In this document: positions 53,642 through 61,494 of the stretch, one piece after another | How positions within the stretch are numbered: position 1 is the stretch's first letter | How the letters are laid out: each line of letters opens with the position of its first letter | Origin: JAQGMV01 sp963828715 | Lineage (GTDB): Bacteria; Pseudomonadota; Gammaproteobacteria; Burkholderiales; SG8-41 | Direction: 5' to 3' | Assembly: GCA_963828715.1 (NCBI GenBank) | Contig: CAWHFX010000010.1 | Location: 124,001 to 188,000 of the forward strand | DNA: 64,000 bases | The notes under the pieces: model-generated | The model's database searches: none | Told to the model about the DNA's origin: nothing | What the model saw: only the letters and a program-made list of their open reading frames with translations | Made by a program: the position numbers and the translations under genes

Positions 53642-54148
53642 GTGTCCCAAGCCAAGAGGGCAGCAAAAAGCAAGACCGAAGTCGACGCAATCACTCTACT
53701 CACAGACGATCACAAGAAGGTGAAGAAGCTGTTCAAGGACTTTGAGAAACTCAAGGAAGAAGACGGTCGCGCCAAAGACAAAGCCGCTCTCGTCAAAGAG
53801 ATCTGCACTGAGCTGTCCGTGCATGCCAAGGTCGAAGAAGAGATCTTCTATCCCGCGGTGCGCGAAGCTATCGACGATGAAGACCTGATGGACGAAGCCG
53901 ATGTCGAACACGCTGGGGCGAAGGACTTGATCGCGCAACTTCAGTCCATGAGCCCTGGCGACGACCACTTTGACGCGAAGGTGACCGTGTTGGGCGAGTA
54001 TATCGATCACCACGTCAAGGAAGAGCAGGACGAGATGTTCGCCAAAGCCAAGAAGTCCAAGGTGGATACGCTCGGACTGGGTGAGGAGATCTCTAAGCGC
54101 AAGGAAGAGCTTCTCGCCAACCCGGCATTGCTCGCTGAGGCAGCATGA
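53642..54148 (+). CDS. Hemerythrin-domain (HHE) protein
   Basis: 168 residues from a GTG with GAGGAG upstream. Four-helix hemerythrin-like domain: LLTDDHKKVKKLFKDFEKLK (first His), LSVHAKVEEEIFYPAVRE (H...E), DVEHAGAKDLIAQL and EYIDHHVKEEQDEMF (HH...E). Likely di-iron, acting as an oxygen or NO sensor or iron-stress protein. Its stop overlaps the ATG of the alcohol dehydrogenase gene as ATGA. Confidence 0.9.
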   Translation: MSQAKRAAKSKTEVDAITLLTDDHKKVKKLFKDFEKLKEEDGRAKDKAALVKEICTELSVHAKVEEEIFYPAVREAIDDEDLMDEADVEHAGAKDLIAQLQSMSPGDDHFDAKVTVLGEYIDHHVKEEQDEMFAKAKKSKVDTLGLGEEISKRKEELLANPALLAEAA

Positions 54149-54658
54149 GGGCCCTGTGCTGGCATGGGAGGGCCGACGTGCGGGTGGACACGGTGCCAGA
54201 CCCGCGGATTCAAGACCCGCGAGATGCGATCATCAAGATCACCTCGACTGCGATTTGCGGCTCCGATATCCATCTCTACGATGGATACCAGCCGACCATG
54301 GAGAGTGGCGATATCCTCGGCCATGAAAACATGGGAGAGGTGGTCGGGGTCGGCAGCAGCCTATCGAACCTCAAGAAAGGCGACCGTGTAGTCGTACCTT
54401 TTACGATTTCGTGCGGCACATGCTGGTTTGCTGGACAAGTTTCCGTTCGGCGCGGCGATGAACAAAGTGCTCACGATCAGGACCGGTCAAACGCACGTCC
54501 AGCGCTACCTCTCTCCGTTGCTTGCGAAGATTGAATCTGGAGAAATTGATCCGTCGTCTATAGTCACCCACAGGCTGAGCCTGGATGAAGCGCCTGCGGC
54601 TTACAAGACGTTCCGGGACAAGCAAGACGGCTGCATCAAGGTCGTGTTGAAGCCATAA
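54145..54658 (+). pseudogene. Zinc-dependent alcohol dehydrogenase with internal deletion
   Basis: The first 92 or so residues are a normal start of a glutathione-independent formaldehyde dehydrogenase-like ADH (AICGSDIHLYDGYQPTMESG, GHENMGEVVG, ISCGTCWF). After 54421 the sequence jumps to the C-terminal end in another frame (LDKFPFGAAMNKVLT, TGQTHVQRYL, LDEAPAAYKTFRDKQDGCIK). Around 220 residues including the NAD-binding domain are missing. A direct TGCTGG repeat at 54421 and 54429 marks the junction. Formerly co-translated with hemerythrin. Confidence 0.85.
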
Positions 54659-54755
54659 ACGAGGAAACTTAAGTCGGATTGCATTGATTGGCGCTTCTTC
54701 TGAAAATAGCGGTCCGGGCTTCTCTGCCCGGAGTCTCCGGTCTCTGAGCGAAGAC

Positions 54756-55307
54756 ATGAAAAGGATGCACAAGAGAACCGCTGAAGAATTGGAAAGACTC
54801 CAGACGCGTGTCGACATCATCAACAAGATGGTCCAAATCGTCGCGCTGGTTCTGGCGGGAGTGTGGGCGATTCATACGTGGTATGAGAAAGACTTTGCCG
54901 CGAGATATACCGGCTTGCAGCCGTCGATCGAGTCGTATGCGCGATGGAGTCCCGCATTCAATGGTTGCTTCGGTGCTTTTCGAGTAACGCTTGAGAATAT
55001 CGGGGTCAAGAACAAGGACGCCCTGAGCGTGTCCTACACTGTCACTCCGGTAAAAGTCTCTGCATTGAGCGGTGGTCAGGTATCTAAGGTCGATCCACCT
55101 ACGGAGCCCGTTGGAGATCCGGCGACTGGTGATATCAAGACGCTCGTCGGGACCTATGCGCCAAAAGAAAAGAGGTTTCAGGACATACCGGTAGTTTTCG
55201 CCCCCAAGAGCAGTCAGCTACAGGTGCTCAGCGTGTCCGTTCAAGACGAACGAACTGAACTCATGACAACAAATGCCCTGATGCTCGAAGACTGTAAGAA
55301 AGAATAG
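54756..55307 (+). CDS. Hypothetical membrane-anchored protein
   Basis: 183 residues from the ATG at 54756; a TTG at 54684 would add 24. A short coiled helix (HKRTAEELERLQTRVDIINK) leads into one membrane helix (MVQIVALVLAGVWAIHTW). The rest is a beta-rich domain with FRVTLENIGVKNKDALSVSY and QVLSVSVQDERTEL, perhaps an Ig-like periplasmic domain. No family recognised. Base use is somewhat AT-richer than its neighbours, which may mean later acquisition. Confidence 0.65.
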   Translation: MKRMHKRTAEELERLQTRVDIINKMVQIVALVLAGVWAIHTWYEKDFAARYTGLQPSIESYARWSPAFNGCFGAFRVTLENIGVKNKDALSVSYTVTPVKVSALSGGQVSKVDPPTEPVGDPATGDIKTLVGTYAPKEKRFQDIPVVFAPKSSQLQVLSVSVQDERTELMTTNALMLEDCKKE

Positions 55308-55423
55308 TACGAGCTAGCGCCAGCGGTGCGCAAAGTAGCGTCCAGGTTTTCCGCAGCGAAACCCCGGATCGAATGGTTCGTTTACTATCTCCTCGGCGGC
55401 CCGATCGAGTCTAGCATTCGAAA

Positions 55424-55436
55424 GAGGAGAGTCCTC
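55424..55436 (+). promoter_or_regulatory. Hairpin over the ribosome-binding site (copy 1)
   Basis: GAGGA and TCCTC flank GAG, so the AGGAG site can fold back on itself just before the ATG at 55439. The same arrangement precedes the duplicate gene at 57547. Confidence 0.4.
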
Positions 55437-55438
55437 GC

Positions 55439-56467
55439 ATGCTCGCAGCAACTCGAACCCCCGAGCTGAACCACCCTGTACATCCTCCGGGTCGTTGCGC
55501 ATCGATGAATCGAAGAGGCGGGTTACTGCTCCTTGCTTTCGTCGCAATCCTGCCGGCAGTACAGGCCCAGAGCGGAAAATGGCCCGAGAGGCCGGTGCGC
55601 ATGATCGTGCCCTTCCCACCGGGCGGCAGTCCCGACGTGGTCGCGCGGCTGCTGGCGCCGAAGCTGTCCGAGGAATTCGGCCAACAGTTCGTCGTCGACA
55701 ACCGCGCGGGCGCCGGCGGTACGATCGGCGCTGAGATCGCGGTGCGCGCCAACCCGGACGGCTACACGGTCGCTGTCGTCCCGTCGAGCTATGCCACCAG
55801 CGCGGCGCTCTACAAGCTGCCGTACGACCCCGTTAAAGCCATCGCGCCGATCGCGATGATTGCCGTCGGACCGAGCGTGCTCGTCGCGCACCCCTCGGTG
55901 AAAGCGGCGAATCTGAAGGAGTTCATCGACCTGGCGCGGGCCAAACCGGGACTCCTCAATTTCGGCTCGTCCGGCGTTGGCAGCACGCCGCACCTCGCCG
56001 TCGAGCTTTTGCGGCAGATGACCAGGACCGAGATGGTCCACGTTCCATACAAGGGCGCCGGCCCCGCGGTAGCCGACGTCATCGGCGGGCAGATCCAGTT
56101 CATGATCGCCTCGGGGCCTGCGTTGATTCCACATGTGAAAGCGGGCCGGTTACGCGCCTTCGCCGTCACCACCGAGCAGCGCTCGCCGGTGATGCCCGAT
56201 GTCCCCGCGATCGCCGAACAGGTTCCCGGCTACTCGGTGTCCGGCTGGAACGCCATGTGGGCGCCCGCGGGCGCACCCCAAGGAATTGTCTCGCGCCTCA
56301 ATCGGGCACTCGCGCGCATTCTCGAGCAGCCCGAGGTTCAGGAACGGCTGCGCGCCGACGGCCGGGAACCCACGCACTCGAGCCCCGAGGAACTCACACG
56401 CGTGATCGCCCGGGACATCGCCACGTGGTCGAAGGTCGTCAAGAATGGCAACATCAAGCTCGACTGA
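55439..56467 (+). CDS. Bug/TctC substrate-binding protein (tandem duplicate 1)
   Basis: 342 residues from the ATG at 55439, which has AGGAG nine bases upstream; an internal ATG at 55505 (MNRRGGLLLLAFVAIL) would give a more typical signal peptide. Cleavage near PAVQAQ. WPERPVRMIVPFPPGGSPD, VDNRAGAGGTIGAEI, PDGYTVAVVPSSYAT, HPSVKAANLKEFIDLARAK and PYKGAGPAVADVIGG. Long stretches are identical to the gene at 57547, including the upstream bases, so they are recent paralogues flanking a more distant Bug gene. Confidence 0.92.
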   Translation: MLAATRTPELNHPVHPPGRCASMNRRGGLLLLAFVAILPAVQAQSGKWPERPVRMIVPFPPGGSPDVVARLLAPKLSEEFGQQFVVDNRAGAGGTIGAEIAVRANPDGYTVAVVPSSYATSAALYKLPYDPVKAIAPIAMIAVGPSVLVAHPSVKAANLKEFIDLARAKPGLLNFGSSGVGSTPHLAVELLRQMTRTEMVHVPYKGAGPAVADVIGGQIQFMIASGPALIPHVKAGRLRAFAVTTEQRSPVMPDVPAIAEQVPGYSVSGWNAMWAPAGAPQGIVSRLNRALARILEQPEVQERLRADGREPTHSSPEELTRVIARDIATWSKVVKNGNIKLD

Positions 56468-56536
56468 TGCACCCGATGAGCAAAGAACCGGGCGGGAGCG
56501 ATTTACAAAATCAAATCACTGTCAGGGAACGGGCGA

Positions 56537-57565
56537 ATGAAAAAGCTACTCACGCGGTGCCTCGCTGTTGCAGCGGTGTTCGCGACCGCCACCGGCTGGG
56601 CGCAGAGCTACCCGAGTCGCCCGATCCGCATCATCGTTCCCACCGCCGCGGGCGGTCCAACGGATTTCACTGCCCGCGCCATAGGGCAGCGCATGGCCGA
56701 GGCCTGGGGCCAACAGGTCATCATCGACAATCGTGGCGGCGCCGGCGGCATCATTGCTCATGACCTTGCCTCCAAGGCGACGCCGGACGGTTACACGCTG
56801 ATTTTCTCGACTGCAGCGGGGCTCATCATCAATCCGCTGCTCAACAAGCTGTCGTACGACCCGTTCCGGGACTTCGCACCCATATCGCTCGGATCAGTCA
56901 ATCCGCAGATGCTCTTCACACATCCTTCCGTGCCCGCGACGAACGTAAAGGAGCTGATCGCTTTGGCCAAGGCCGCGCCGAAGCAGCTCAACTGCGCGTC
57001 CGCAGGCAACGGAACGCCGAATCACCTGGGCTGCGAGTTGCTGAAGTCGATGGCTGAAATCGATGTCGTGCACGTTCCGTACAAAGGCTCTCCACCCGCC
57101 GTGACCGATGTGGTCTCAGGCCGGATACAGTTCATGCTGAACAGCATCCCGACCGTGCTGCCGCTCGTTGCCGCCGGGAAGATCCGTGCGCTGGCCGTGT
57201 CCACGCCCAAGCGCACCCCGGTGCTGCCGGACCTTCCCGCGATCGCCGAAACCGTTCCGGGTTACGAATACGTGCAGTGGTTCGCCATGCTGGCCCCGGC
57301 ACGCACGCCGCCGGTGATCGTGAATAAGATCAACGCGGAAATGGTGAGGATGATCGCGGACCCGGCGTTCGCACAACGCCTCGTGAAACTGGGTGCTGAG
57401 CCTCAGTCGAGTACACCGGCGGACCTGTCGGGCTACATGCGCAGGGATTCTGAGCGGTGGGGCCGCGTAATAAACGACGCTCAAGGCGGCCGGGACGCGA
57501 TTCGAGTGAGCCTGCACGTCGCCAATCGATCGAGGAGAGTCCTCGCATGCCCCCAACAACGCTAA
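56537..57565 (+). CDS. Bug/TctC substrate-binding protein with shifted C terminus
   Basis: Starts MKKLLTRCLAVAAVFATATG, signal ending GWAQ. YPSRPIRIIVPTAAGGPTDF, IDNRGGAGGIIA, PDGYTLIFSTAAG, HPSVPATNVKELIALAKA and PYKGSPPAVTDVV (S for G). An added G near 57484 shifts the last codons; without it the protein ends NDAQAAGTRFE at 57509 (about 323 residues) instead of running to 57565 into the start of the next gene. A PT rather than ST in the first loop is noted. Confidence 0.88.
   Translation: MKKLLTRCLAVAAVFATATGWAQSYPSRPIRIIVPTAAGGPTDFTARAIGQRMAEAWGQQVIIDNRGGAGGIIAHDLASKATPDGYTLIFSTAAGLIINPLLNKLSYDPFRDFAPISLGSVNPQMLFTHPSVPATNVKELIALAKAAPKQLNCASAGNGTPNHLGCELLKSMAEIDVVHVPYKGSPPAVTDVVSGRIQFMLNSIPTVLPLVAAGKIRALAVSTPKRTPVLPDLPAIAETVPGYEYVQWFAMLAPARTPPVIVNKINAEMVRMIADPAFAQRLVKLGAEPQSSTPADLSGYMRRDSERWGRVINDAQGGRDAIRVSLHVANRSRRVLACPQQR
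57531..57545 (+). promoter_or_regulatory. Hairpin over the ribosome-binding site (copy 2)
   Basis: CGAGGA and TCCTCG flank GAG immediately before the ATG at 57547, hiding the AGGAG in a six-base stem. Counterpart of 55424-55436. Confidence 0.4.
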
Positions 57566-58575
57566 GGCTCACGCTGAATCACCATGCGCATCTTCCAGAT
57601 CGTTGCGCATCGATGGTACGAAGAGGCGGGTTACTGCTGATGGCTTTCGCCGCAACCCTGGCGGCTGCGCATGCCCAGACCGGAAAATGGCCCGAGAGGC
57701 CGGTACGTATGATCGTGCCGTTCCCGCCCGGCGACAGCCCCGATGTCGTCGCGCGCCTGCTGGCGCCGAAGCTCACCGAGGAGTTCGGCCAGCAGTTCGT
57801 CGTCGACAACCGCACGGGTGCGAGCGGGACGATCGGCTCTGAGATCACGATTCGCGCTAATCCGGACGGCTACACGGTCGCTGTCGTCCCGTCGAGCTAT
57901 GCCACCAGCGCGGCGCTCTACAAATTGCCGTACGACCCCGTCAGGGACATCGCCCCGATTGCGATGCTTGCCGCCGGACCGAGCCTCCTCGTTGCGCACC
58001 CTTCGGTGAACGCGACGAACCTGAAGGAGTTCATCGAGCTGCTGCATGCACAACCAAGGACACTCAACTTCGGTTCGTCCGGCAACGGCACGACCCCGCA
58101 CCTCATGGTCGAGCTTTTCATGCAAATGACCAAAACTGAAATGGTCCATGTCCCCTACAAGGGTGCCGGCCCGTCGGTGGCCGGGGTCATCGGCAACCAG
58201 ATCCAGGTCACCGTCGGTTCGGTGCCGGCGTTCATGCCGCATCTGAAGACTGGCCGGTTGCGCGCGCTCGCCGTCACCACCGAGCAGCGCTCGCCGGCGA
58301 TACCGGACGTCCCCGCCATCGCGGAGTTCGTCCCCGGCTACTCGGTGTCTGGCTGGAACGGCATGTGGGCGCCCGCGGGCACGCCCAAAGAGATCGTCTC
58401 GCGGCTCAACCAGGCGCTTGCGCGCATGCTGGAGCAGCCGGACATTCGGGAGCGGCTGCGCGCTTCCGGCAGGGAGCCCGCGCACTCGACGCCCGAGGAG
58501 TTCGCGCGCGTCGTCGCCCGAGACATTGCCACGTGGTCGAGGGTGGTCAAGAACGGCAACATCAAGCTCGACTGA
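57547..58575 (+). CDS. Bug/TctC substrate-binding protein (tandem duplicate 2)
   Basis: 342 residues, same length and start context as the gene at 55439; an internal ATG at 57613 is the alternative start. The mature part repeats WPERPVRMIVPFPPGDSPD (G replaced by D in the ligand loop), VDNRTGASGTIGSEI, PDGYTVAVVPSSYAT and PYKGAGPSVAGVIGN. The Gly-to-Asp change places a charge beside the carboxylate-binding loop, so specificity may have diverged after duplication. Convergent with the next Bug gene. Confidence 0.92.
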   Translation: MPPTTLRLTLNHHAHLPDRCASMVRRGGLLLMAFAATLAAAHAQTGKWPERPVRMIVPFPPGDSPDVVARLLAPKLTEEFGQQFVVDNRTGASGTIGSEITIRANPDGYTVAVVPSSYATSAALYKLPYDPVRDIAPIAMLAAGPSLLVAHPSVNATNLKEFIELLHAQPRTLNFGSSGNGTTPHLMVELFMQMTKTEMVHVPYKGAGPSVAGVIGNQIQVTVGSVPAFMPHLKTGRLRALAVTTEQRSPAIPDVPAIAEFVPGYSVSGWNGMWAPAGTPKEIVSRLNQALARMLEQPDIRERLRASGREPAHSTPEEFARVVARDIATWSRVVKNGNIKLD

Positions 58576-58599
58576 CGCGACGCGAGAACTCATGTTGCT

Positions 58600-59584
58600 T
58601 CACAGGGTGGTCACGCCCATCGCTTTGAGGAGCTTGCCGTAGCGCACGACCTCCGACTTCACGTATTGCGTGACGTACTGCGGCGTGCTCGGCTCCGGAT
58701 CGAATCCTTGCGGCGTCAGACGCGCGAGGACGTCAGGCGCGCGCAGCACAGCCGCGACCTCGCTGTTCAGCCGCGCGACGATCGCGGCCGGTGTTCCCTT
58801 CGGAACAAGCATCGTGCTCCAGGAATTCGTTTCGTAGCCGCTGATGCCGGATTCGGCGATGGTCGGCGTAGTCGGGCAGCGCCGGCGTGCGCTTCGCGGT
58901 CGTGACGGCGATCGCGCGCAGCTTCCCCTCCTTGATCCCGCCGTACACCGCGGGGATCGTCGTGAACATGAGCGCGATATGGCCGCCGAGAAGATCGGCT
59001 GCGGCGGGACCGGAGCCTTTGTACGTGATGTGCGTCATGTCCACGCCCGTCATCTGCTTGAACATCTCTCCGGCGATGTGTCCGCCCGCCGCCACGCCCG
59101 GTGAGCCGTAGTTCACCCGGCCGCTATTCGCATGCAGCCAGACGATGAGCTGTTTCACTGTCGTCGCGGGCACCGAAGGATGCGCGGCGAGCACGTACGG
59201 CTGCCTCGCGAGCGTCGAGACGGGAGAGAAGTCGCGCTCGAAATCGTAGGGGAGCCTGGCCCTCACGTTCGGCACGACCGCGAGCGTGGTTACCGTCGCG
59301 AGGAAGAGCGTATAGCCGTCGGCGGGCGACTTCGCCGCGAGATCGGCGCCGATCGTCGTGCTCGCGCCGCCGCGATTATCGACGACGACCTGCTGCGTCA
59401 GGCGCGCCGACAACGCTTCGGCGAGCACACGACCCATGACATCGGCGCCGCCGCCTGGCGGGTAAGGAACTATCAGCCGGATCGATTTCGTCGGGTAGGT
59501 TTGCTGCGCGAGCGCGCAGCCCGTGCAAAGCGACCACGTAACGAGGCACGCGATGTATGCCGTCTTGGGCGCTGCGATGTTCAT
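58600..59584 (-). pseudogene. Bug/TctC substrate-binding protein, single frameshift
   Basis: ATG at 59584; signal peptide ends GCALAQQ. YPTKSIRLIVPYPPGGGAD, VDNRGGASTTIG, ADGYTLFLATVTT (Ala for Pro), HPSVPATTVKQLIVWLHA, TYKGSGPAAADLLGGH. One added base near 58866 shifts the end (TIAESGISGYETNSW to KAMGVTTL). Correcting it gives 327 residues. Likely functional in the organism. Confidence 0.83.
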
Positions 59585-59706
59585 TGAGTCGAGTGCCCGG
59601 CAGAAGTGGAAAGTGTCATGCTGATGGGATGGCTGAAAAATTCATGTTGGAATGAAATCTTAGGCGGACGGCTATCCACGTCTCGTGATCTCCAATATGC
59701 CAACTT

Positions 59707-59724
59707 TTAGCACGATCGTGCTAA
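59707..59724. promoter_or_regulatory. Perfect 18-bp palindrome upstream of MNT gene
   Basis: TTAGCACGATCGTGCTAA ends nine bases before the ATG at 59734. Its place over the promoter/ribosome-binding site and its symmetry fit an autoregulatory operator bound by the HTH part of the nucleotidyltransferase. Confidence 0.7.
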
Positions 59725-59733
59725 CATTTGGCC

Positions 59734-60324
59734 ATGTCAATGGGCGACGCACTGTTTTCGGATGCCCAGTCGCGCGTCTTTCGCTGGCTGTTCGGATTTC
59801 CCGACCGGAGCTTCCACTTAAGCGAACTGCGCCGGCTGACCGGACTCGGCAGCGCGTCGCTGCAGCGCGAGCTCAGGCGACTGGCCGAAGCTGGGCTCGT
59901 GAGCTCGGAGCCCGTGGGAAATCAGCGACATTTCCGAGCGAACGCGAGTAGCCCTATTTACGACGAGCTGATCGCCCTCACGCGCAAAACCCTCGGCGTA
60001 CAGCCGATGCTGCGCGAGGCGCTGCAAACGCTGGCTTCTGACATCAACGCGGCGTGGATCTACGGCTCGGTCGCGAAGCAGACCGAGACCGCTCGAAGTG
60101 ACGTGGACGTGATGCTCGTCGGTGAGAACCTGACACTCAATCGCGTTCTGAAGGTGCTGGTCCCACTGGAAAAAGAGCTCGGCCGTAAGATCAATCCGAC
60201 GTGCTTCACGCCGGCAGAATTCAAGCGAAGGCTCCGCGATCCCGATTCGTTCGTCAACCGCGTGCTTGCTCAGCCCATCCTCCCACTGATCGGAGCTCCC
60301 CCTGTCTCTGCCACCGCTCGATAA
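59734..60324 (+). CDS. HTH-nucleotidyltransferase (MNT-type, putative antitoxin)
   Basis: 196 residues. N-terminal winged helix (LFSDAQSRVFRWLFGFPD, LSELRRLTGLGSASLQREL, GLVSSEPVGNQRHF), then a minimal nucleotidyltransferase: AAWIYGSVAKQTETARSDVD (GSxA and the DxD in SDVDVML) near residues 110-130, and INPTCFTPAEFKRRL. MNT proteins pair with HEPN proteins as toxin-antitoxin systems. The HEPN partner follows directly but is broken. The 18-bp palindrome upstream is the probable operator. Confidence 0.83.
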   Translation: MSMGDALFSDAQSRVFRWLFGFPDRSFHLSELRRLTGLGSASLQRELRRLAEAGLVSSEPVGNQRHFRANASSPIYDELIALTRKTLGVQPMLREALQTLASDINAAWIYGSVAKQTETARSDVDVMLVGENLTLNRVLKVLVPLEKELGRKINPTCFTPAEFKRRLRDPDSFVNRVLAQPILPLIGAPPVSATAR

Positions 60325-60554
60325 CCTCGTGCGCATCGGTCAGCTCAAGGCCGAACCCCGCAACCAGCGAGAGGTGAGGCGGATGTTGGCGATGGCAAGC
60401 GTGCGCCTCGCCGACGCGCGGTTGACCGACCCCGTCTCGCGAAGGCCGTTTCACCAGCGCGTATAACGCTGCGCATTCAGCTGCCTTGGCGGCGCTGCGC
60501 TGGCACGGCTATCGAAGCGAAAACCGATACACCGTCTTCCAGTGCCTTGAATGA
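60303..60554 (+). pseudogene. HEPN-domain protein, broken and truncated
   Basis: Overlapping the end of the MNT gene, a second frame reads LPPLDNLVRIGQLKAEP, then REVRRMLAMASVRLADARL. After one added base near 60441 it goes on EGRFTSAYNAAHSAALAALR, WHGYRSENRYTVFQCLE and stops. This is the first two thirds of a small HEPN protein of about 130 residues; the R-x4-6-H catalytic part expected later is not seen. It has no clear start codon. Between 60555 and 60804 no gene was recognised. Confidence 0.65.
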
Positions 60555-60804
60555 TCAGCGACCCGATTCGAATTGGCAAACGTGCCTCAATCGCCGAGAC
60601 AGTAGCACTCTCTACGCCACCGAGATCGCCTTGTCACGTTCGGACGCTCGAAACGGCTGCACCGCAGGGATGTGCGATGAACCATTACCCGCAGCGACAC
60701 GCAGAAGACGAATCCCTTTAAGGATTACAAAGCCTCGGCCGCCGCCGTCATTCGCAGCATCTGGAAGCGGTCGCCCTTTTCCGGCGCTACTCCGCGACCG
60801 CCCT

Positions 60805-61017
60805 TTACATCAGGTCGCGGAACTGCTCCGGCGAGAGGCCGGCATCGCGAGCGATACCACCCATCGTGTAGGAATTTACCGGGTTATGCCGAGGAACGGT
60901 CACGATGCGCTGACCATTGCTCATTACTATGTGCTTTCCCTGCCGCACGATTCTGAAGCCCGCCTTTTGCAATGCACGTACAGCGTCGAGATGATTGACG
61001 CCAGGGATGCTGGGCAA
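60805..61017 (-). CDS. hicA: HicA-type mRNA interferase toxin
   Basis: 70 residues starting at a TTG (61017), two bases after the HicB stop. Double-stranded-RNA-binding-like fold: IPGVNHLDAVRALQKAGF, RQGKHIVMSNGQR with the active-site His, VPRHNPVNSYTMGGIARDAG. Closely fits HicA/YcfA toxins that cut mRNA. The rare start codon may keep expression low relative to HicB. The order HicB-HicA, antitoxin first, is the reverse of the E. coli locus. Confidence 0.87.
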   Translation of the reverse strand: MPSIPGVNHLDAVRALQKAGFRIVRQGKHIVMSNGQRIVTVPRHNPVNSYTMGGIARDAGLSPEQFRDLM

Positions 61018-61019
61018 GA

Positions 61020-61217
61020 CTAGACGGTGACTTCGATTTCGCGGACGTCCTCACCGCGGAGTTGCTCATCGACAACGGATAAGTACTCGCGGATGGCATC
61101 GCGAATGTTTTCCACCGCTTCGTCCTCGGTAGCACCTTGTGACCAACAGCCGGGCATTCCCGGTACCGAGACACTGTAGCCTTCGTCTGACTTATGTAAA
61201 GCGATCCGATATCTCAC
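61020..61217 (-). CDS. hicB: HicB-type antitoxin
   Basis: 65 residues from a GTG at 61217 with GGGGGTC upstream; an ATG at 61241 is a weaker choice. RYRIALHKSDEGYSVSVPGM, PGCWSQGATEDEAVENIRDA, ending EIEVTV: the partial RNase H-like fold that covers HicA. No C-terminal DNA-binding domain is present, so this is the short HicB type. Upstream to 61494 lies a non-coding stretch with a CTGTCGC/GCGACAG inverted repeat at 61419-61440. Confidence 0.85.
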   Translation of the reverse strand: MRYRIALHKSDEGYSVSVPGMPGCWSQGATEDEAVENIRDAIREYLSVVDEQLRGEDVREIEVTV

Positions 61218-61494
61218 TTGACCCCCAGGCGTGCGGTGCATAGAGGATTCTACATTCCGCTGCTGCCATGGGCCATGCGCAACGAATCCTGCCCCTTCGC
61301 CTAAGGCGTGTTTGCCCACGGCCCTACGACCCGCGATTGACCGCCTGCCACCCCAGGGATAGAGTCGAAAGCAAAGAAACCACAATTCCACAATCCAGAA
61401 TTCCAATTTTCCATGATGCTGTCGCGCTGTCTGGCGACAGTCCGTCCCTGCCACAGCAGGAATAACATCGGCCAAATAACAGGCGGAGGACTCG

